Part shown: positions 39,537 through 48,920 of the stretch, one piece after another | How positions within the stretch are numbered: position 1 is the first letter of the stretch | Layout: each line of letters begins with the position of its first letter | Assembly: GCA_027214385.1 (NCBI GenBank) | Contig: JAPVXR010000003.1 | Location: 186,001 to 250,000, forward strand | Direction of reading: 5' to 3' | Length of the DNA: 64,000 nt | DNA from: Cryomorphaceae bacterium 1068 | Lineage (GTDB): Bacteria > Bacteroidota > Bacteroidia > Flavobacteriales_D > Cryomorphaceae | Made by a program: the position numbers and the translations under genes | The notes under the pieces: model-generated | What the model saw: only the letters and a program-made list of their open reading frames with translations | Database searches by the model: none | Told to the model about the DNA's origin: nothing

Positions 39537-40268
39537 ATGATTAAAGTATTCAGACAAATCAGGCAGCAACTATTCATGGAAGGAAAAACAGGTAAATATT
39601 TGAAATATGCTATTGGAGAAATTATTCTTGTAGTTATCGGGATATTGATTGCACTGCAGATTAACAACTGGAACAATGGCAGAGTAGAAAAAAAGTCAGA
39701 TTATCAATCAATCAGAGCATTAATATCTGATCTAAAGGCGAAGGATGAAGAAATCATTTCTGATTTTGAATATGGAAAATCCTTGATTAGCCAAACCGAT
39801 ATCATAATTGATCATTGGGCTAAGTATAAAAGTATTGATACGCTGAATCTAAAACGCTCAATTTTTATCCTTAGTGGTGATGGAGCGTTTTTCATTGAAA
39901 AATCACCCGCACTAGAGAGTTTAACAAACTCTGACCTATGGGAGCGATTGCCCGATAGTTTGTTAAAACAAGTGGATGATGTTTACAGAGGTAATTTCAC
40001 CGGACTGAAAGCAGCTTATGAGAAAATAACGGAATATTCCACTCAATTTAAGTTTGATTTTCTCATACCAAACGGGCTTGCCGACAGTAGCTTGAGCACG
40101 GAGGAAATCCATTTGCTAATAAAAGATAACAGCATAGAGTATATTTCTTACTTAGAGGTTTATAGAGATGGGATACTTCGCCTAAATAGTCGATTCAAAC
40201 AGGCCTCGGAAGGAATTGATCTCTTGATTGATGATTTGAATGTCTATCAACACGAACTAAAAGAATAA
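39537..40268 (+). CDS. DUF6090 family membrane-anchored protein
   Basis: A 243-aa protein with an N-terminal basic segment (MIKVFRQIRQQLFMEGKTGK), a single membrane helix (YAIGEIILVVIGILIALQIN) and a helical extracytoplasmic part. The conserved sequence through NNWNNGRVEKK is the DUF6090 signature, a very common single-pass family in flavobacteria whose function is unknown. It looks complete. The gap downstream (to 40,440) contains CCTGCCGGCAGG, a short perfect palindrome. Confidence 0.85.
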   Translation: MIKVFRQIRQQLFMEGKTGKYLKYAIGEIILVVIGILIALQINNWNNGRVEKKSDYQSIRALISDLKAKDEEIISDFEYGKSLISQTDIIIDHWAKYKSIDTLNLKRSIFILSGDGAFFIEKSPALESLTNSDLWERLPDSLLKQVDDVYRGNFTGLKAAYEKITEYSTQFKFDFLIPNGLADSSLSTEEIHLLIKDNSIEYISYLEVYRDGILRLNSRFKQASEGIDLLIDDLNVYQHELKE

Positions 40269-40439
40269 CGAAAGAAAAAGACCGTAGAGAAAGTCACCTG
40301 CTCCTTTGAGTTTATCTTTGGTGAGTTCGCCTGCCTGCCGGCAGGTTCTTTCGTAGCGTAGAGAACACTTGGCCTGATGCCACGAGATAATAAAAGGGAC
40401 ATATCACCCTAATTAAAAAGCTCGAAATAAAGAGATAAC

Positions 40440-41180
40440 ATGAAAGAACTAAACACCATGGTAGTAGGAGCGAGCGGCGCAACCGGTACAAGGTTAGTAG
40501 AAGAATTGCTCAACCGCAATCAGCATGTCAAGGTGATCGTGCGGTCTCCTGAAAAGCTTCCGGATACGGTAAAGAATCACGAGGGCTTGACCATCATCCG
40601 TGCAAGTATTCTTGAACTATCGGATGCAGAGATGCAACAACATGTCTCAGGATGCGGCGCAGTAGCTTCTTGCCTTGGGCACAACATAACCTTAAAGGGA
40701 ATTTTTGGCAAACCGCGCCGACTTGTCACGGAGGCTACTCAGCGGTTGTGTGCTGCTATCAAGGCCAGTCCATCCGAAGTCCCGACCAAATACGTCCTGA
40801 TGAATACGGTGGCCAACCGCAATCGAGATCTCCATGAATCTGTTCCATTTGCCCAAAAGTGTTTGATCGGATTTCTGAGAATTGTGCTTCCTCCGCAAGT
40901 GGACAATGAAAAAGCAGCAGAACACCTAAGAACGGTGATTGGTCAAAACGATAAAGCCATCGAATGGGTTGCCGTTCGCCCATCATCATTGATTGATGCC
41001 GACAAGGCATCTGAAATAGAAGTGTATCCCTCGCCGACCAGAAGTATCGTTGACGATGGCGAAGTCAGTCGAATCAACGTGGGCCACTTTATGGCCGACC
41101 TTATTACAGATGCGGATACTTGGAACAAGTGGAAAGGACAGATGCCTGTGATCTATAACAAAGGAACGGCCTATCCATAA
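40440..41180 (+). CDS. NAD(P)-binding Rossmann-fold oxidoreductase, atypical SDR
   Basis: A 246-aa protein. TMVVGASGATGTRLVEELLN is the glycine-rich dinucleotide-binding start of the atypical SDR (NmrA/SDR_a5-like) group, followed by VKVIVRSPEKLP and VASCLGHN. WVAVRPSSLID supplies a later conserved block. No YxxxK catalytic pair is obvious, as is usual for this group. Substrate and pathway are unknown. It lies alone, followed by a long non-coding stretch. Confidence 0.83.
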   Translation: MKELNTMVVGASGATGTRLVEELLNRNQHVKVIVRSPEKLPDTVKNHEGLTIIRASILELSDAEMQQHVSGCGAVASCLGHNITLKGIFGKPRRLVTEATQRLCAAIKASPSEVPTKYVLMNTVANRNRDLHESVPFAQKCLIGFLRIVLPPQVDNEKAAEHLRTVIGQNDKAIEWVAVRPSSLIDADKASEIEVYPSPTRSIVDDGEVSRINVGHFMADLITDADTWNKWKGQMPVIYNKGTAYP

Positions 41181-41197
41181 TGCACTGGTGGGATGTT

Positions 41198-41221
41198 TCC
41201 ACCTTCGTCAATTCCAATAAA
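41198..41221 (+). repeat. 24-bp imperfect direct repeat, left copy
   Basis: It matches 41,901-41,924 at 22 of 24 positions (TCCACCTTCGTCAATTCCAA against TCCACCCTCGTCAATTCCAA, then one more change). Confidence 0.6.
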
Positions 41222-41708
41222 TAATTTTAATCAACATTTCTGGAGTTACTCCTTACACACAGTTATGCGCTAGCTGAGATTGTTCTTTCCTTGCTAAGTT
41301 TGAAGTGAGAACACACGAAATTTTATCCACCCTCGACTTCTCCTCCGCAAGCTCCGTCAAATCCACTCCCTCACGCATGAGGCAGACAGGTCCAAAGGGA
41401 GACAAGCACCGCGTACCTATTTTTAATCTAATTTCTATCTTAATCCAGATTTTAACTATACCAAAAATCACGTTGGGCACCTGTCCTCCTTTGGAGTCTG
41501 ACGACCCACACAAATGCAAAAAAGCCTTTCGCCTTTTCTATCATTTTATTCTTTGACTTGAGTTTCCGAATCCAGACCAGTTAAAAGTATTAAGGCACAG
41601 CGAAATGAGGCTTTTTATTGATGTAATATTGATTCACTGCCTCGATCTAACAGTGCGCAGGCCCGAACCGAAAAGCGGGCAGAAGCATTTTTCGGTTCTG
41701 ATTTTTTG

Positions 41709-41734
41709 TTCCTTTTGTATCAAGACAAAAGGAA
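41709..41734 (+). repeat. Perfect 10-bp hairpin
   Basis: TTCCTTTTGT, six-base loop ATCAAG, ACAAAAGGAA. There is no run of T after the stem, so it is more likely a dispersed intergenic repeat than a terminator. Confidence 0.6.
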
Positions 41735-41900
41735 GACAAAAGGTCAATTTAATGAGCAAACTGAATATTTGCTAAAATCTGGGCTATTACCCTCTTCGGA
41801 GAGCTAATCGAAGCGCTCTCACGCAGCGCAGCAAGTGACTCAGGTGGGCTTTTTTGAGGCACGAAAAAAAGGTCGGAGGTGGACTGATCACACTAATTCA

Positions 41901-41924
41901 TCCACCCTCGTCAATTCCAATGAA
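41901..41924 (+). repeat. 24-bp imperfect direct repeat, right copy
   Basis: Partner of 41,198-41,221, 703 bases downstream in the same orientation. Confidence 0.6.
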
Positions 41925-42021
41925 AGACTAGAATCTTCTTTCGCCTCAGCCGAATGGTTTTTGCGCGGTGCTACCTTCTCACCCCCAATTTTCTCGTTAC
42001 CTTGCGGGCAAAATTTCCATC

Positions 42022-44187
42022 ATGATATTTCGTTCAAGACCCATACCCTTATTTTTCCTTTCACTAAGCATCATGGCCATGGCTAGCTGTACGCAAGAAC
42101 CGACTACATCAAACGAAGAAACCACCGAAACAACAGTCGACAATATTCTCCTCAAAGAATGGACGGGACCTTACGGAGGTGTTCCAGCATTTGACCAAAT
42201 GAATGTAGCGGATGTTAAGCCCGCGATGCTGAAAGGAATGGAAATGAACTTGGAAGATATCGAGGCCATTGCCAATAATCCTGAGCCTCCCACCTTTGAG
42301 AATACCATTGTGGCGATGGAAAGAGCGGGAGAGGAGCTCAACCTCGCTTCCACCTACTACGGAATCTGGAGCAGCAATATGTCCAGCCCTGAGTTTCGGG
42401 AAATTCAATCTGAGTTAGCACCGCTATTCTCGGAGTTTCGTTCAAAGATTTCGCAAAACGAAAAGCTTTTTCAGCGCATCAAAGCTGTTTATGATGCTTC
42501 GCAAACTACGCCACTGCCCGCCGATCAGCAACGGGTGGTCGACTTGACTTACAAGCAGTTTGAAATGAACGGTGCAGAGCTTGATGAAGCCAAGAAAGAA
42601 CGCTATGCGGAGATCAACAAAGAGCTATCGAGCTTGTACACCAAGTTCTCCAACAATGTATTGCACGACGAGGAAAACTACGTGACTTACCTGACCGAAG
42701 ATCAATTGGGTGGATTGTCTGATGGATTTGTCAAATCGGCTGCCAGAATTGCCACCGACAAAGGACAAGAAGGGAAGTACGCCATTACCAACACACGTTC
42801 GTCGATGGATCCTTTTCTTACCTATTCTACCGAGCGCGGATTGCGCAGACAGGTATGGGAAAACTACTACTCCCGCGGGGACAATGGAGATGAATACGAC
42901 AACAATGCCCTGATTGCCGAGATGCTCAAGTTGCGCAGAGAGCGCGTAGAACTCTTGGGTTACGAAAACTACGCCGAGTGGCGCCTCCAAGACCGTATGG
43001 CCAAAACTCCTGAAAACGCCATGGGACTGATGGAAGCCGTTTGGCCCGCCGCCATTGCGCGCGTAGCAGAAGAGGTAGCCGATATGCAAGCCGTAGCCGA
43101 TCAGAATGGCGCCGACATCACCATCGAACCTTGGGACTACCGCTATTACGCGGAAAAAGTTCGTCAGGAGAAATACGACCTCGATTCGGACGAGGTGAAG
43201 AAATACCTTCAGTTGGATAACCTGACGGAAGCCATGCACTACGTGGCGGGCAGACTGTTCAATTATTCATTTACACCCGTTCCCGAAGGTACGGTTCCCG
43301 TTTTCCACGAAGACGTTAAAGTGTGGGAAGTAAACGACAAGACCACCGGAGAGAATGTAGGACTTTGGTACCTTGACCCATATGCCCGTGAAGGAAAACG
43401 ATCAGGAGCTTGGGCTACCACGTACCGCAGCTATTCCAATTTTGACGGAGAGAAGAATGTACTCGCCTCCAATAACTCCAATTTTGTAAAGCCCGCTCCG
43501 GGCGAAGCGCTCTTGGTATCGTGGGATGATGCCACTACCTTCTTCCACGAGTTTGGCCACGCGTTGCACTTCTTTTCTGCCAATGTAAAGTACCCTACAC
43601 TTAACGGCGGAGTGCGCGACTACACTGAGTTCCAGTCGCAGCTGCTAGAGCGCTGGCTAGCCACTGACGAAGTCATCGACAATTACTTGGTTAGCAGCGA
43701 AACAGGCGAACCGATGCCAGCCGAGCTAGTCGCGAAAATCAAGAAAGCATCGACATTCAATCAAGGGTTCTCAACAACTGAGTACTTGGCTTCCGCCTTG
43801 ATGGATATGAAACTTCACCTGGCTGATCCCGAGAATATCGATATCGACAAGTTTGAACGCGAAACGCTTGCAGACCTCAACATGCCATCTGAATTGCCGA
43901 TGCGTCACCGCACACCGCAGTTTGGTCACGTATTCTCAGGTGAGGGCTATGCCACCGCTTACTATGGATACATGTGGGCCGATGTGCTTACTTCCGATGC
44001 AGTAGAAGCATTTGCCGAAGCACCGGGAGGATTTTACGACGAGGAACTAGCCGACAAAATGGTGAAGTATCTCTTCGCTCCTCGGAATGCCATGGATCCT
44101 GCAGAAGCATACCGCTTGTTCAGAGGCCGCGATGCCAAGATCGATGCATTGATGCGCGACCGAGGATTTCCTGTACCGGCAGAATAG
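42022..44187 (+). CDS. M3 family metallopeptidase (dipeptidyl carboxypeptidase-like), lipoprotein
   Basis: From the ATG at 42022 the protein is 721 aa, with a lipoprotein signal (FFLSLSIMAMASC). The zinc site is TTFFHEFGHALHFF (H509, E510, H513), with the third ligand in DYTEFQSQLLERW. The N-terminal helical half and the C-terminal RHRTPQFGHVFSGEGYATAY block are those of peptidyl-dipeptidase Dcp. The enzyme removes dipeptides from peptide C-termini in the periplasm. An in-frame start 18 codons earlier would place the signal away from the N-terminus. It follows a long non-coding stretch and precedes a short RDD-type gene. Confidence 0.93.
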   Translation: MIFRSRPIPLFFLSLSIMAMASCTQEPTTSNEETTETTVDNILLKEWTGPYGGVPAFDQMNVADVKPAMLKGMEMNLEDIEAIANNPEPPTFENTIVAMERAGEELNLASTYYGIWSSNMSSPEFREIQSELAPLFSEFRSKISQNEKLFQRIKAVYDASQTTPLPADQQRVVDLTYKQFEMNGAELDEAKKERYAEINKELSSLYTKFSNNVLHDEENYVTYLTEDQLGGLSDGFVKSAARIATDKGQEGKYAITNTRSSMDPFLTYSTERGLRRQVWENYYSRGDNGDEYDNNALIAEMLKLRRERVELLGYENYAEWRLQDRMAKTPENAMGLMEAVWPAAIARVAEEVADMQAVADQNGADITIEPWDYRYYAEKVRQEKYDLDSDEVKKYLQLDNLTEAMHYVAGRLFNYSFTPVPEGTVPVFHEDVKVWEVNDKTTGENVGLWYLDPYAREGKRSGAWATTYRSYSNFDGEKNVLASNNSNFVKPAPGEALLVSWDDATTFFHEFGHALHFFSANVKYPTLNGGVRDYTEFQSQLLERWLATDEVIDNYLVSSETGEPMPAELVAKIKKASTFNQGFSTTEYLASALMDMKLHLADPENIDIDKFERETLADLNMPSELPMRHRTPQFGHVFSGEGYATAYYGYMWADVLTSDAVEAFAEAPGGFYDEELADKMVKYLFAPRNAMDPAEAYRLFRGRDAKIDALMRDRGFPVPAE

Positions 44188-44194
44188 GTAAGAC

Positions 44195-44551
44195 TTGACG
44201 CAGGCAGATAAGCCATATCGGGTTATCAATCTGATGGTTGACACGTTTATTGTTGTAGTGATAACGTCAATTTATGATTTTGTTACAAGCAATGTCTACG
44301 AGGTGTTGTCCTATTTCTTCTTTTCGTTTTTCTACTACTACATCCTCGAGTTGAAGTATCAAAAGACAATTGGCAAAATGATGACCAACACGAAGGTTGT
44401 AGATCTGGATGGAGAGCCACCGAAGTCTAAGAATATTGCGGTTAGATCTCTTTGTAGATTTTTCCATTTCGATGTGCTCTCTTATTGGGTTGGGGCCTAC
44501 GGCATGCACGATGGCTACTCCAGAACAATGACAATAGTAGATAAAGACTAA
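44195..44551 (+). CDS. RDD family membrane protein
   Basis: A 118-aa membrane protein. KPYRVINLMVDTFIVVVITS is the RDD start, with R and D in the first helix. Two more hydrophobic stretches and the cytoplasmic block QKTIGKMMTNTKVVDLDGEP complete the family pattern. The start is a TTG at 44195, seven bases after the peptidase stop; the first ATG would remove part of helix 1. The role of RDD proteins is varied and not shown here. It is short for the family, but no frameshift is visible. Confidence 0.7.
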   Translation: MTQADKPYRVINLMVDTFIVVVITSIYDFVTSNVYEVLSYFFFSFFYYYILELKYQKTIGKMMTNTKVVDLDGEPPKSKNIAVRSLCRFFHFDVLSYWVGAYGMHDGYSRTMTIVDKD

Positions 44552-44838
44552 ATCCTTTCGGCCATACTTTTCCCTGCTTGTATGGATTTTCAGTAGTACT
44601 AAAGACAAACTACTGATCATTACGGACTACGCAATACAAACCTCACACCTACATCAATCACATCTTCACTACATCATTTCTTTAAAACCCTTTTTCTATG
44701 GGGTTAATGTCCATTGGACAATAACTATTTTATTTAGCTTCGTCCCTGACTAAAATTGGTCATGACTATTCCTTTATTGAGAAGACGGTCTTAAATCTAT
44801 CAACACGTTTCTATCCCATCACTTTTTAGCTTGTCATC

Positions 44839-46575
44839 ATGAAAAAAATCGCCCTCATTCTTGGCCTCTTCACATCTTCCTTTGTTTTTTCACAAAGCCT
44901 ACCCTTCGATTTTGAAGGAGACATTACGACTTCTGACTTTGTTGACTTCGATGGAGGTGTAGCCACTGTTTTGGCCAATCCATCTGCCACGGGAATCAAT
45001 ACGAGCGCTACGGTAGCTCAAATCGTAAGAGACGGAGGCGACATTTTTGGCGGAAGCAAAATTATCTTGGACGATAACCTGGACTTTTCAGTGAATACAG
45101 TTCTTTCCATGAAGGTCTACACGACTGCTCCTGTTGGAACGATCGTTAAATTCAAGCTAGAAAGCGCCAACGGTTTTGCCGAAGTAGATATGCCTACTAC
45201 GGTTTCGGGCGAGTGGGAAACCATCGAATGGGTTTTCGCGGGAACGCCCAACACCTTAAACGAAGTAGTATTCATGTTTGACTTCGGAAATGTAGGTGAT
45301 GGTTCGGAAGCGTCAACGTTCTACTTTGACGATGTGGAGCAAATCGCAGGACCTCCGGCACCGATACCGGCTACTTTGCCCATCGATTTTGAAGGAGATG
45401 TGGTAAGCAGCGATTTTCTGAATTACGCGGGCGCCGTTGCAGCAGTTATCCCAAATCCTGAAGTAGGAGGAATCAACACGAGTAATACAGTTTGCGAAGT
45501 GGTAAAAGATGGCGGTCAGTTCTGGGCGGGTAGTAAGCTACTACTTGCCGATAACCTTGATCTCTCAACCTCTTGGGTAATGTCCATGAAGGTCTTTACC
45601 AGCGCTCCCGTTGGTACGCGCATCAAAATGGAACTGCAAGGTCCCGAAGGATTGTACAATCTGGATTACCTCACCACCGTGTCCGGTGAATGGGAAATAG
45701 CCACTTGGAATTTTGACGGGCAGACTTTGCCGTTCAACGAGATAAACCTCAGTTTTGATTTTGGAAATGTAGGTGATGGCTCAGCCACTTCGACATTCCT
45801 ATTTGACGATTGGGAGCTGGTTGTAGGACCCGCTATTCCCGATCCGGTGGCCACTACCTTTCCCGTAGATTTTGAAGAGAGCGTCGTTACTTCCGACTTT
45901 ACCAATGAGTTTGGTGCCGTAACGGATGTTATCGCCAATCCGTTTGTAACCGATGAAAACCCCAGCGCTACCGTGGGTCGTTTCGTAAGAAGCGGAGGAG
46001 CACCATGGGCACAGAGCCGACTTAACCTAACCGGCTTTATTGACTTTTCTACCTTGACTTCTATTTCCATGAAAGTCTACACTGACGCACCGGTAGGAAC
46101 TTTGCTGAAGTTCAAAGTACAGGCTCCCAACAACGAATTTGCCAATGAGCGCGATGTTTTCACAACTGTTTCAGGCGAATGGGCGACCTACTACTGGGAC
46201 TTCGCCGGAGATCCACCTGTTTACAATGTGCTCACCTTGATGCTGGGATACAGCACGCCCAACGATGCTTCGCCAACTGCTACTTTTTACTTCGATGATA
46301 TCCAGCAATCAGGTCCGAATAGCTTATTTGAATTCTCCAAGCTCGATGGAGTGCGCAGCTACCCGAATCCTGCTAAGAATCAGGTAACGATCTCTTCAGA
46401 TAGCGAGCAGATCAACACCATCATCCTATTTGATATTCAAGGAAGAGAAGTTTTGGCGTTGCAGCCAAACAATCAGAATGTATCGATGGATGTGTCTGCT
46501 CTGCCAAGCGGACTATACGTCGCGCAGATATCCACTGTCAGTAAGGTGGGTGCGCTAAAGCTGATGGTCGAGTAG
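44839..46575 (+). CDS. Type IX-secreted protein with three tandem carbohydrate-binding-like repeats
   Basis: A 578-aa protein. The signal peptide (MKKIALILGLFTSSFVFSQS) is followed by three repeats of about 165 residues, each starting (L/F)P(F/I/V)DFE and containing SMKV(Y/F)T(T/S/D)APVGT, TTVSGEW and a closing FYFDD. The C-terminal 75 residues (VRSYPNPAKNQVTISS, LFDIQGREVL, LPSGLYVAQI) are a type A T9SS sorting domain. The protein is exported and attached to the surface. The repeats look like beta-sandwich carbohydrate-binding modules; no enzyme domain is present. Two long intergenic regions flank the gene. Confidence 0.85.
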   Translation: MKKIALILGLFTSSFVFSQSLPFDFEGDITTSDFVDFDGGVATVLANPSATGINTSATVAQIVRDGGDIFGGSKIILDDNLDFSVNTVLSMKVYTTAPVGTIVKFKLESANGFAEVDMPTTVSGEWETIEWVFAGTPNTLNEVVFMFDFGNVGDGSEASTFYFDDVEQIAGPPAPIPATLPIDFEGDVVSSDFLNYAGAVAAVIPNPEVGGINTSNTVCEVVKDGGQFWAGSKLLLADNLDLSTSWVMSMKVFTSAPVGTRIKMELQGPEGLYNLDYLTTVSGEWEIATWNFDGQTLPFNEINLSFDFGNVGDGSATSTFLFDDWELVVGPAIPDPVATTFPVDFEESVVTSDFTNEFGAVTDVIANPFVTDENPSATVGRFVRSGGAPWAQSRLNLTGFIDFSTLTSISMKVYTDAPVGTLLKFKVQAPNNEFANERDVFTTVSGEWATYYWDFAGDPPVYNVLTLMLGYSTPNDASPTATFYFDDIQQSGPNSLFEFSKLDGVRSYPNPAKNQVTISSDSEQINTIILFDIQGREVLALQPNNQNVSMDVSALPSGLYVAQISTVSKVGALKLMVE

Positions 46576-46698
46576 TTCCCGAAGAGAGAACTCTATTGAT
46601 CCATTAGTTCAGGTTTAAGGAGAACATTGGTTTCTCGGAGGTCACCGCGATAAATTGTATTTTCGCAGTTCTCTAAAAAACCTAGCCTCAACGTTACT

Positions 46699-47154
46699 AT
46701 GAGTTTGATAAGCTTAAGCCCCCTTGCTGTTTCAGATCCTGAAAAAGGTCTGAAGACAGCATACGATCGTTTTGTGGAAGTTCTCAGCGCTATCGAAAAC
46801 AAGGATCTGAAGCCGGAGACAATCGATGAGATCAACAAGAATACCGCATTGGTAAATGAGGTAGAAGATTCGAAGAAGCTGAAATCACAACTGCAAAAGA
46901 AACGCTACAATATCCTTCAGGTACTGGAAAAGAAGGAAAAGCTGGTTGCCAAGAATCACTACCGCAATTTATGGATGGCACTCGGGATGGTCATTTTCGG
47001 TCTTCCTATTGGCATGGCCATCGCAGGAGGAGCAGGTAATATGGGAATGTTTGCAATTGGCCTGCCCATAGGAATACCATTTGGAATGGCGGTTGGAACT
47101 CAGAAGGACAAGAAGGCTGCCGAAGAAGGCAGGCAATTGGCAATCGAAGCCTAG
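46699..47154 (+). CDS. Membrane protein with an N-terminal coiled coil, unknown function
   Basis: A 151-aa protein. Residues 1-85 are helical and charged (LKTAYDRFVEVLSAIENKDL, EDSKKLKSQLQKKRYNILQV), probably a coiled coil. Two hydrophobic segments follow with glycine-rich repeats (LGMVIFGLPIGMAIAGGAGN and FAIGLPIGIPFGMAVGT). The repeated GLPIG pattern suggests a hairpin in the membrane. No family is recognised. It ends 35 bases before the dehydratase gene, which has its own promoter element. Confidence 0.65.
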   Translation: MSLISLSPLAVSDPEKGLKTAYDRFVEVLSAIENKDLKPETIDEINKNTALVNEVEDSKKLKSQLQKKRYNILQVLEKKEKLVAKNHYRNLWMALGMVIFGLPIGMAIAGGAGNMGMFAIGLPIGIPFGMAVGTQKDKKAAEEGRQLAIEA

Positions 47155-47177
47155 GGCAAAAGCAGCTCCTCATTTTA

Positions 47178-47185
47178 TAGCTTTG
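47178..47185 (+). promoter_or_regulatory. -7 element before the threonine dehydratase-like gene
   Basis: TAGCTTTG matches TAnnTTTG and ends four bases before the ATG, so the transcript would be leaderless. No TTG was found at the expected distance. Confidence 0.45.
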
Positions 47186-47189
47186 CCTT

Positions 47190-48134
47190 ATGAACCGCAA
47201 TCGACTACTCGCTGCTCACGATAGAATTCGTCCCTTTATTCATCATACACCCGTGCTCACTTCTACACTGATCAACGAGTTGGTTGGGGCCGAAGTTTTC
47301 TTCAAATGCGAGAACTTCCAAAAGATGGGTGCCTTTAAAATGCGCGGAGCCACAAATGCCGTTTTACAGCTTACCGATGAGCAGCGAAGCAGGGGAGTGG
47401 TGACCCATTCATCGGGAAATCACGGTCAAGCGCTGGCCTTGGCCGCAAGAAGTATTGGTGTAAAAGCCTACATCGTAATGCCTGCGAATGCGCCGCAGGT
47501 GAAGAAGGATGCCGTAAGCGGATACGGCGGAATCATCACCGAATGCGAAGCTACATTGGAAGCGCGTGAAGCGGCTGCCGCTAAAATCACCAGCGAGAAG
47601 GGGGCCACCTTCATCCATCCTTCCAATGATTTGGAAGTAATTATTGGTCAAGGTACCTCGGCCAAAGAATTGTTAGAGGAATACCCTCAGCTTAACGCGA
47701 TTTTCGCCCCGATAGGTGGAGGCGGACTGATAGCAGGCACAGCATTGGCCGCTGAGTTCTTCGGTACTGATTGTAAAGTATACGGTGGCGAGCCCATGGA
47801 GGCCGATGATGCCTTCCGTTCGCTTCAAAGCGGAAAAATTGAAACCAACGAAACGGCCAATACCATTGCCGACGGATTGAGAACGAATCTGGGAGATCAA
47901 AACTTTCCCATTATTCAGAAAGGAGTAGAGCGTATCATTCGGGTATCCGAAGTCGAAATCGTGGATGCCATGCGCCTCATTTGGACAAGATTGAAAATAG
48001 TCTGCGAGCCTTCCTGCGCCGTTCCACTGGCTGCCTTGATCAAAGAAAAGGAGCAATTCCAACATCAGAAAATTGGTATTATCATCACGGGAGGAAACGT
48101 TGACTTGAATCAATTACCTTTCGGTATTAATTAA
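47190..48134 (+). CDS. PLP-dependent threonine/serine dehydratase
   Basis: A 314-aa fold-type II PLP enzyme. The cofactor lysine K50 lies in MGAFKMRGA, the substrate loop is VVTHSSGNHGQALALAARS, and GGGGLIAGTALA binds the phosphate. There is no ACT domain, so it is the catabolic threonine/serine ammonia-lyase or serine racemase type rather than IlvA. The sequence does not distinguish deamination from racemisation. It is followed after 13 bases by a VIT-type transporter gene. Confidence 0.88.
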   Translation: MNRNRLLAAHDRIRPFIHHTPVLTSTLINELVGAEVFFKCENFQKMGAFKMRGATNAVLQLTDEQRSRGVVTHSSGNHGQALALAARSIGVKAYIVMPANAPQVKKDAVSGYGGIITECEATLEAREAAAAKITSEKGATFIHPSNDLEVIIGQGTSAKELLEEYPQLNAIFAPIGGGGLIAGTALAAEFFGTDCKVYGGEPMEADDAFRSLQSGKIETNETANTIADGLRTNLGDQNFPIIQKGVERIIRVSEVEIVDAMRLIWTRLKIVCEPSCAVPLAALIKEKEQFQHQKIGIIITGGNVDLNQLPFGIN

Positions 48135-48147
48135 GCTTTAGCTTCAA

Positions 48148-48861
48148 ATGAAGAACCCCGAAGAAGAATTAGAAGCCCACATTGAGAACCACTACATCCA
48201 CAAGAGCAATTGGCTTAGAGCCGCTGTACTTGGGGCGAATGATGGGATTCTCTCAACTGCTTCCATCGCGATAGGTGTGGCAGCAGCTAGTGACGGGAGG
48301 GAACCGATTGTTCTAGCAAGTTTGGCGGGATTGGTGGCCGGGGCTCTTTCCATGGCAGCAGGCGAGTATGTATCAGTCAGCTCTCAAACAGATGTGGAGG
48401 ATGCCGACATTGAAAGAGAGCGCCAAGAGCTCAGGGATACGCCTGAATTGGAACTGCAAAGACTCACACATATCTACGAAACAAGAGGACTCAAGAAAGA
48501 AACCGCCCTGCTCGTAGCCAAAGAACTCACCGAACACGATGCGCTCGGCGCCCACGTTCGCGATGAATTGGGTATCAATGAAATGAACAAGGCAAACCCC
48601 ATACAAGCGGCCTTTTCATCGGGATCGGCATTTACCGTTGGAGGAGCTCTGCCATTTTTGGTAGCCCTTTTTTTTCCACTTCAATTCATGGTGTATACCC
48701 TCTATGGTTCGGCTTTGTTCTTTCTGATCTTGTTGGGGAGTTTTTCCGCTAAGGCTGGAGGTTCCCGCATTTCTACGGCTGTTATGAGAATCACCTTCTG
48801 GGGTACTATCGCCATGGGACTCACCGCACTCGTGGGTTATTTGTTTGGCGTAAGTGTGTAG
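48148..48861 (+). CDS. VIT1/CCC1 family iron/manganese transporter
   Basis: A 237-aa membrane protein. WLRAAVLGANDGILSTASIA is the conserved helix 1 start of the VIT/CCC1 family, followed by SLAGLVAGALSMAAGEYVSV in helix 2 with the metal-binding G-E-Y. A charged cytoplasmic segment (ERERQELRDTPELELQRLTH) holds the metal-binding helical domain, and three C-terminal helices follow. It exports Fe2+ or Mn2+ from the cytoplasm. It probably shares a transcript with the dehydratase upstream. Confidence 0.9.
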   Translation: MKNPEEELEAHIENHYIHKSNWLRAAVLGANDGILSTASIAIGVAAASDGREPIVLASLAGLVAGALSMAAGEYVSVSSQTDVEDADIERERQELRDTPELELQRLTHIYETRGLKKETALLVAKELTEHDALGAHVRDELGINEMNKANPIQAAFSSGSAFTVGGALPFLVALFFPLQFMVYTLYGSALFFLILLGSFSAKAGGSRISTAVMRITFWGTIAMGLTALVGYLFGVSV

Positions 48862-48906
48862 GGAAAAGGATTCCATTTACTTTGCAATTCGATAGCGACT
48901 ACCCGT

Positions 48907-48914
48907 ATATTTAT
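48907..48914 (+). promoter_or_regulatory. -7-like element before the cyclase/TPR/AraC gene
   Basis: TATATTTA lies seven bases from the ATG, with TTTG at 48,881-48,884 as a possible -33 box at 22 nt. The last base differs from the consensus G. Confidence 0.35.
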
Positions 48915-48920
48915 CGCTCA

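Larger units (their letters stand above)
41181..42021 (+). other. Long non-coding stretch with repeats
   Basis: The 841 bases hold no gene I can support. They contain a 24-bp imperfect direct repeat (41,198-41,221 and 41,901-41,924; TCCACCTTCGTCAATTCCAA with two differences), a related CCACCCTCG at 41,329, and a perfect hairpin at 41,709-41,734. The frames across it on both strands read as low-complexity and share bases. It may be decayed repetitive DNA. Confidence 0.5.

Noticed and set aside
41253-41556. Opposing frames of 83-88 residues in the 41-kb gap
   Set aside because: They share the same bases on both strands, lack start signals, and span repeat-like sequence.
44195-44551. RDD protein as a truncated pseudogene
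   Set aside because: It is short for the family and needs a TTG start, but the frame is open, the conserved blocks are in order and no remnant follows.
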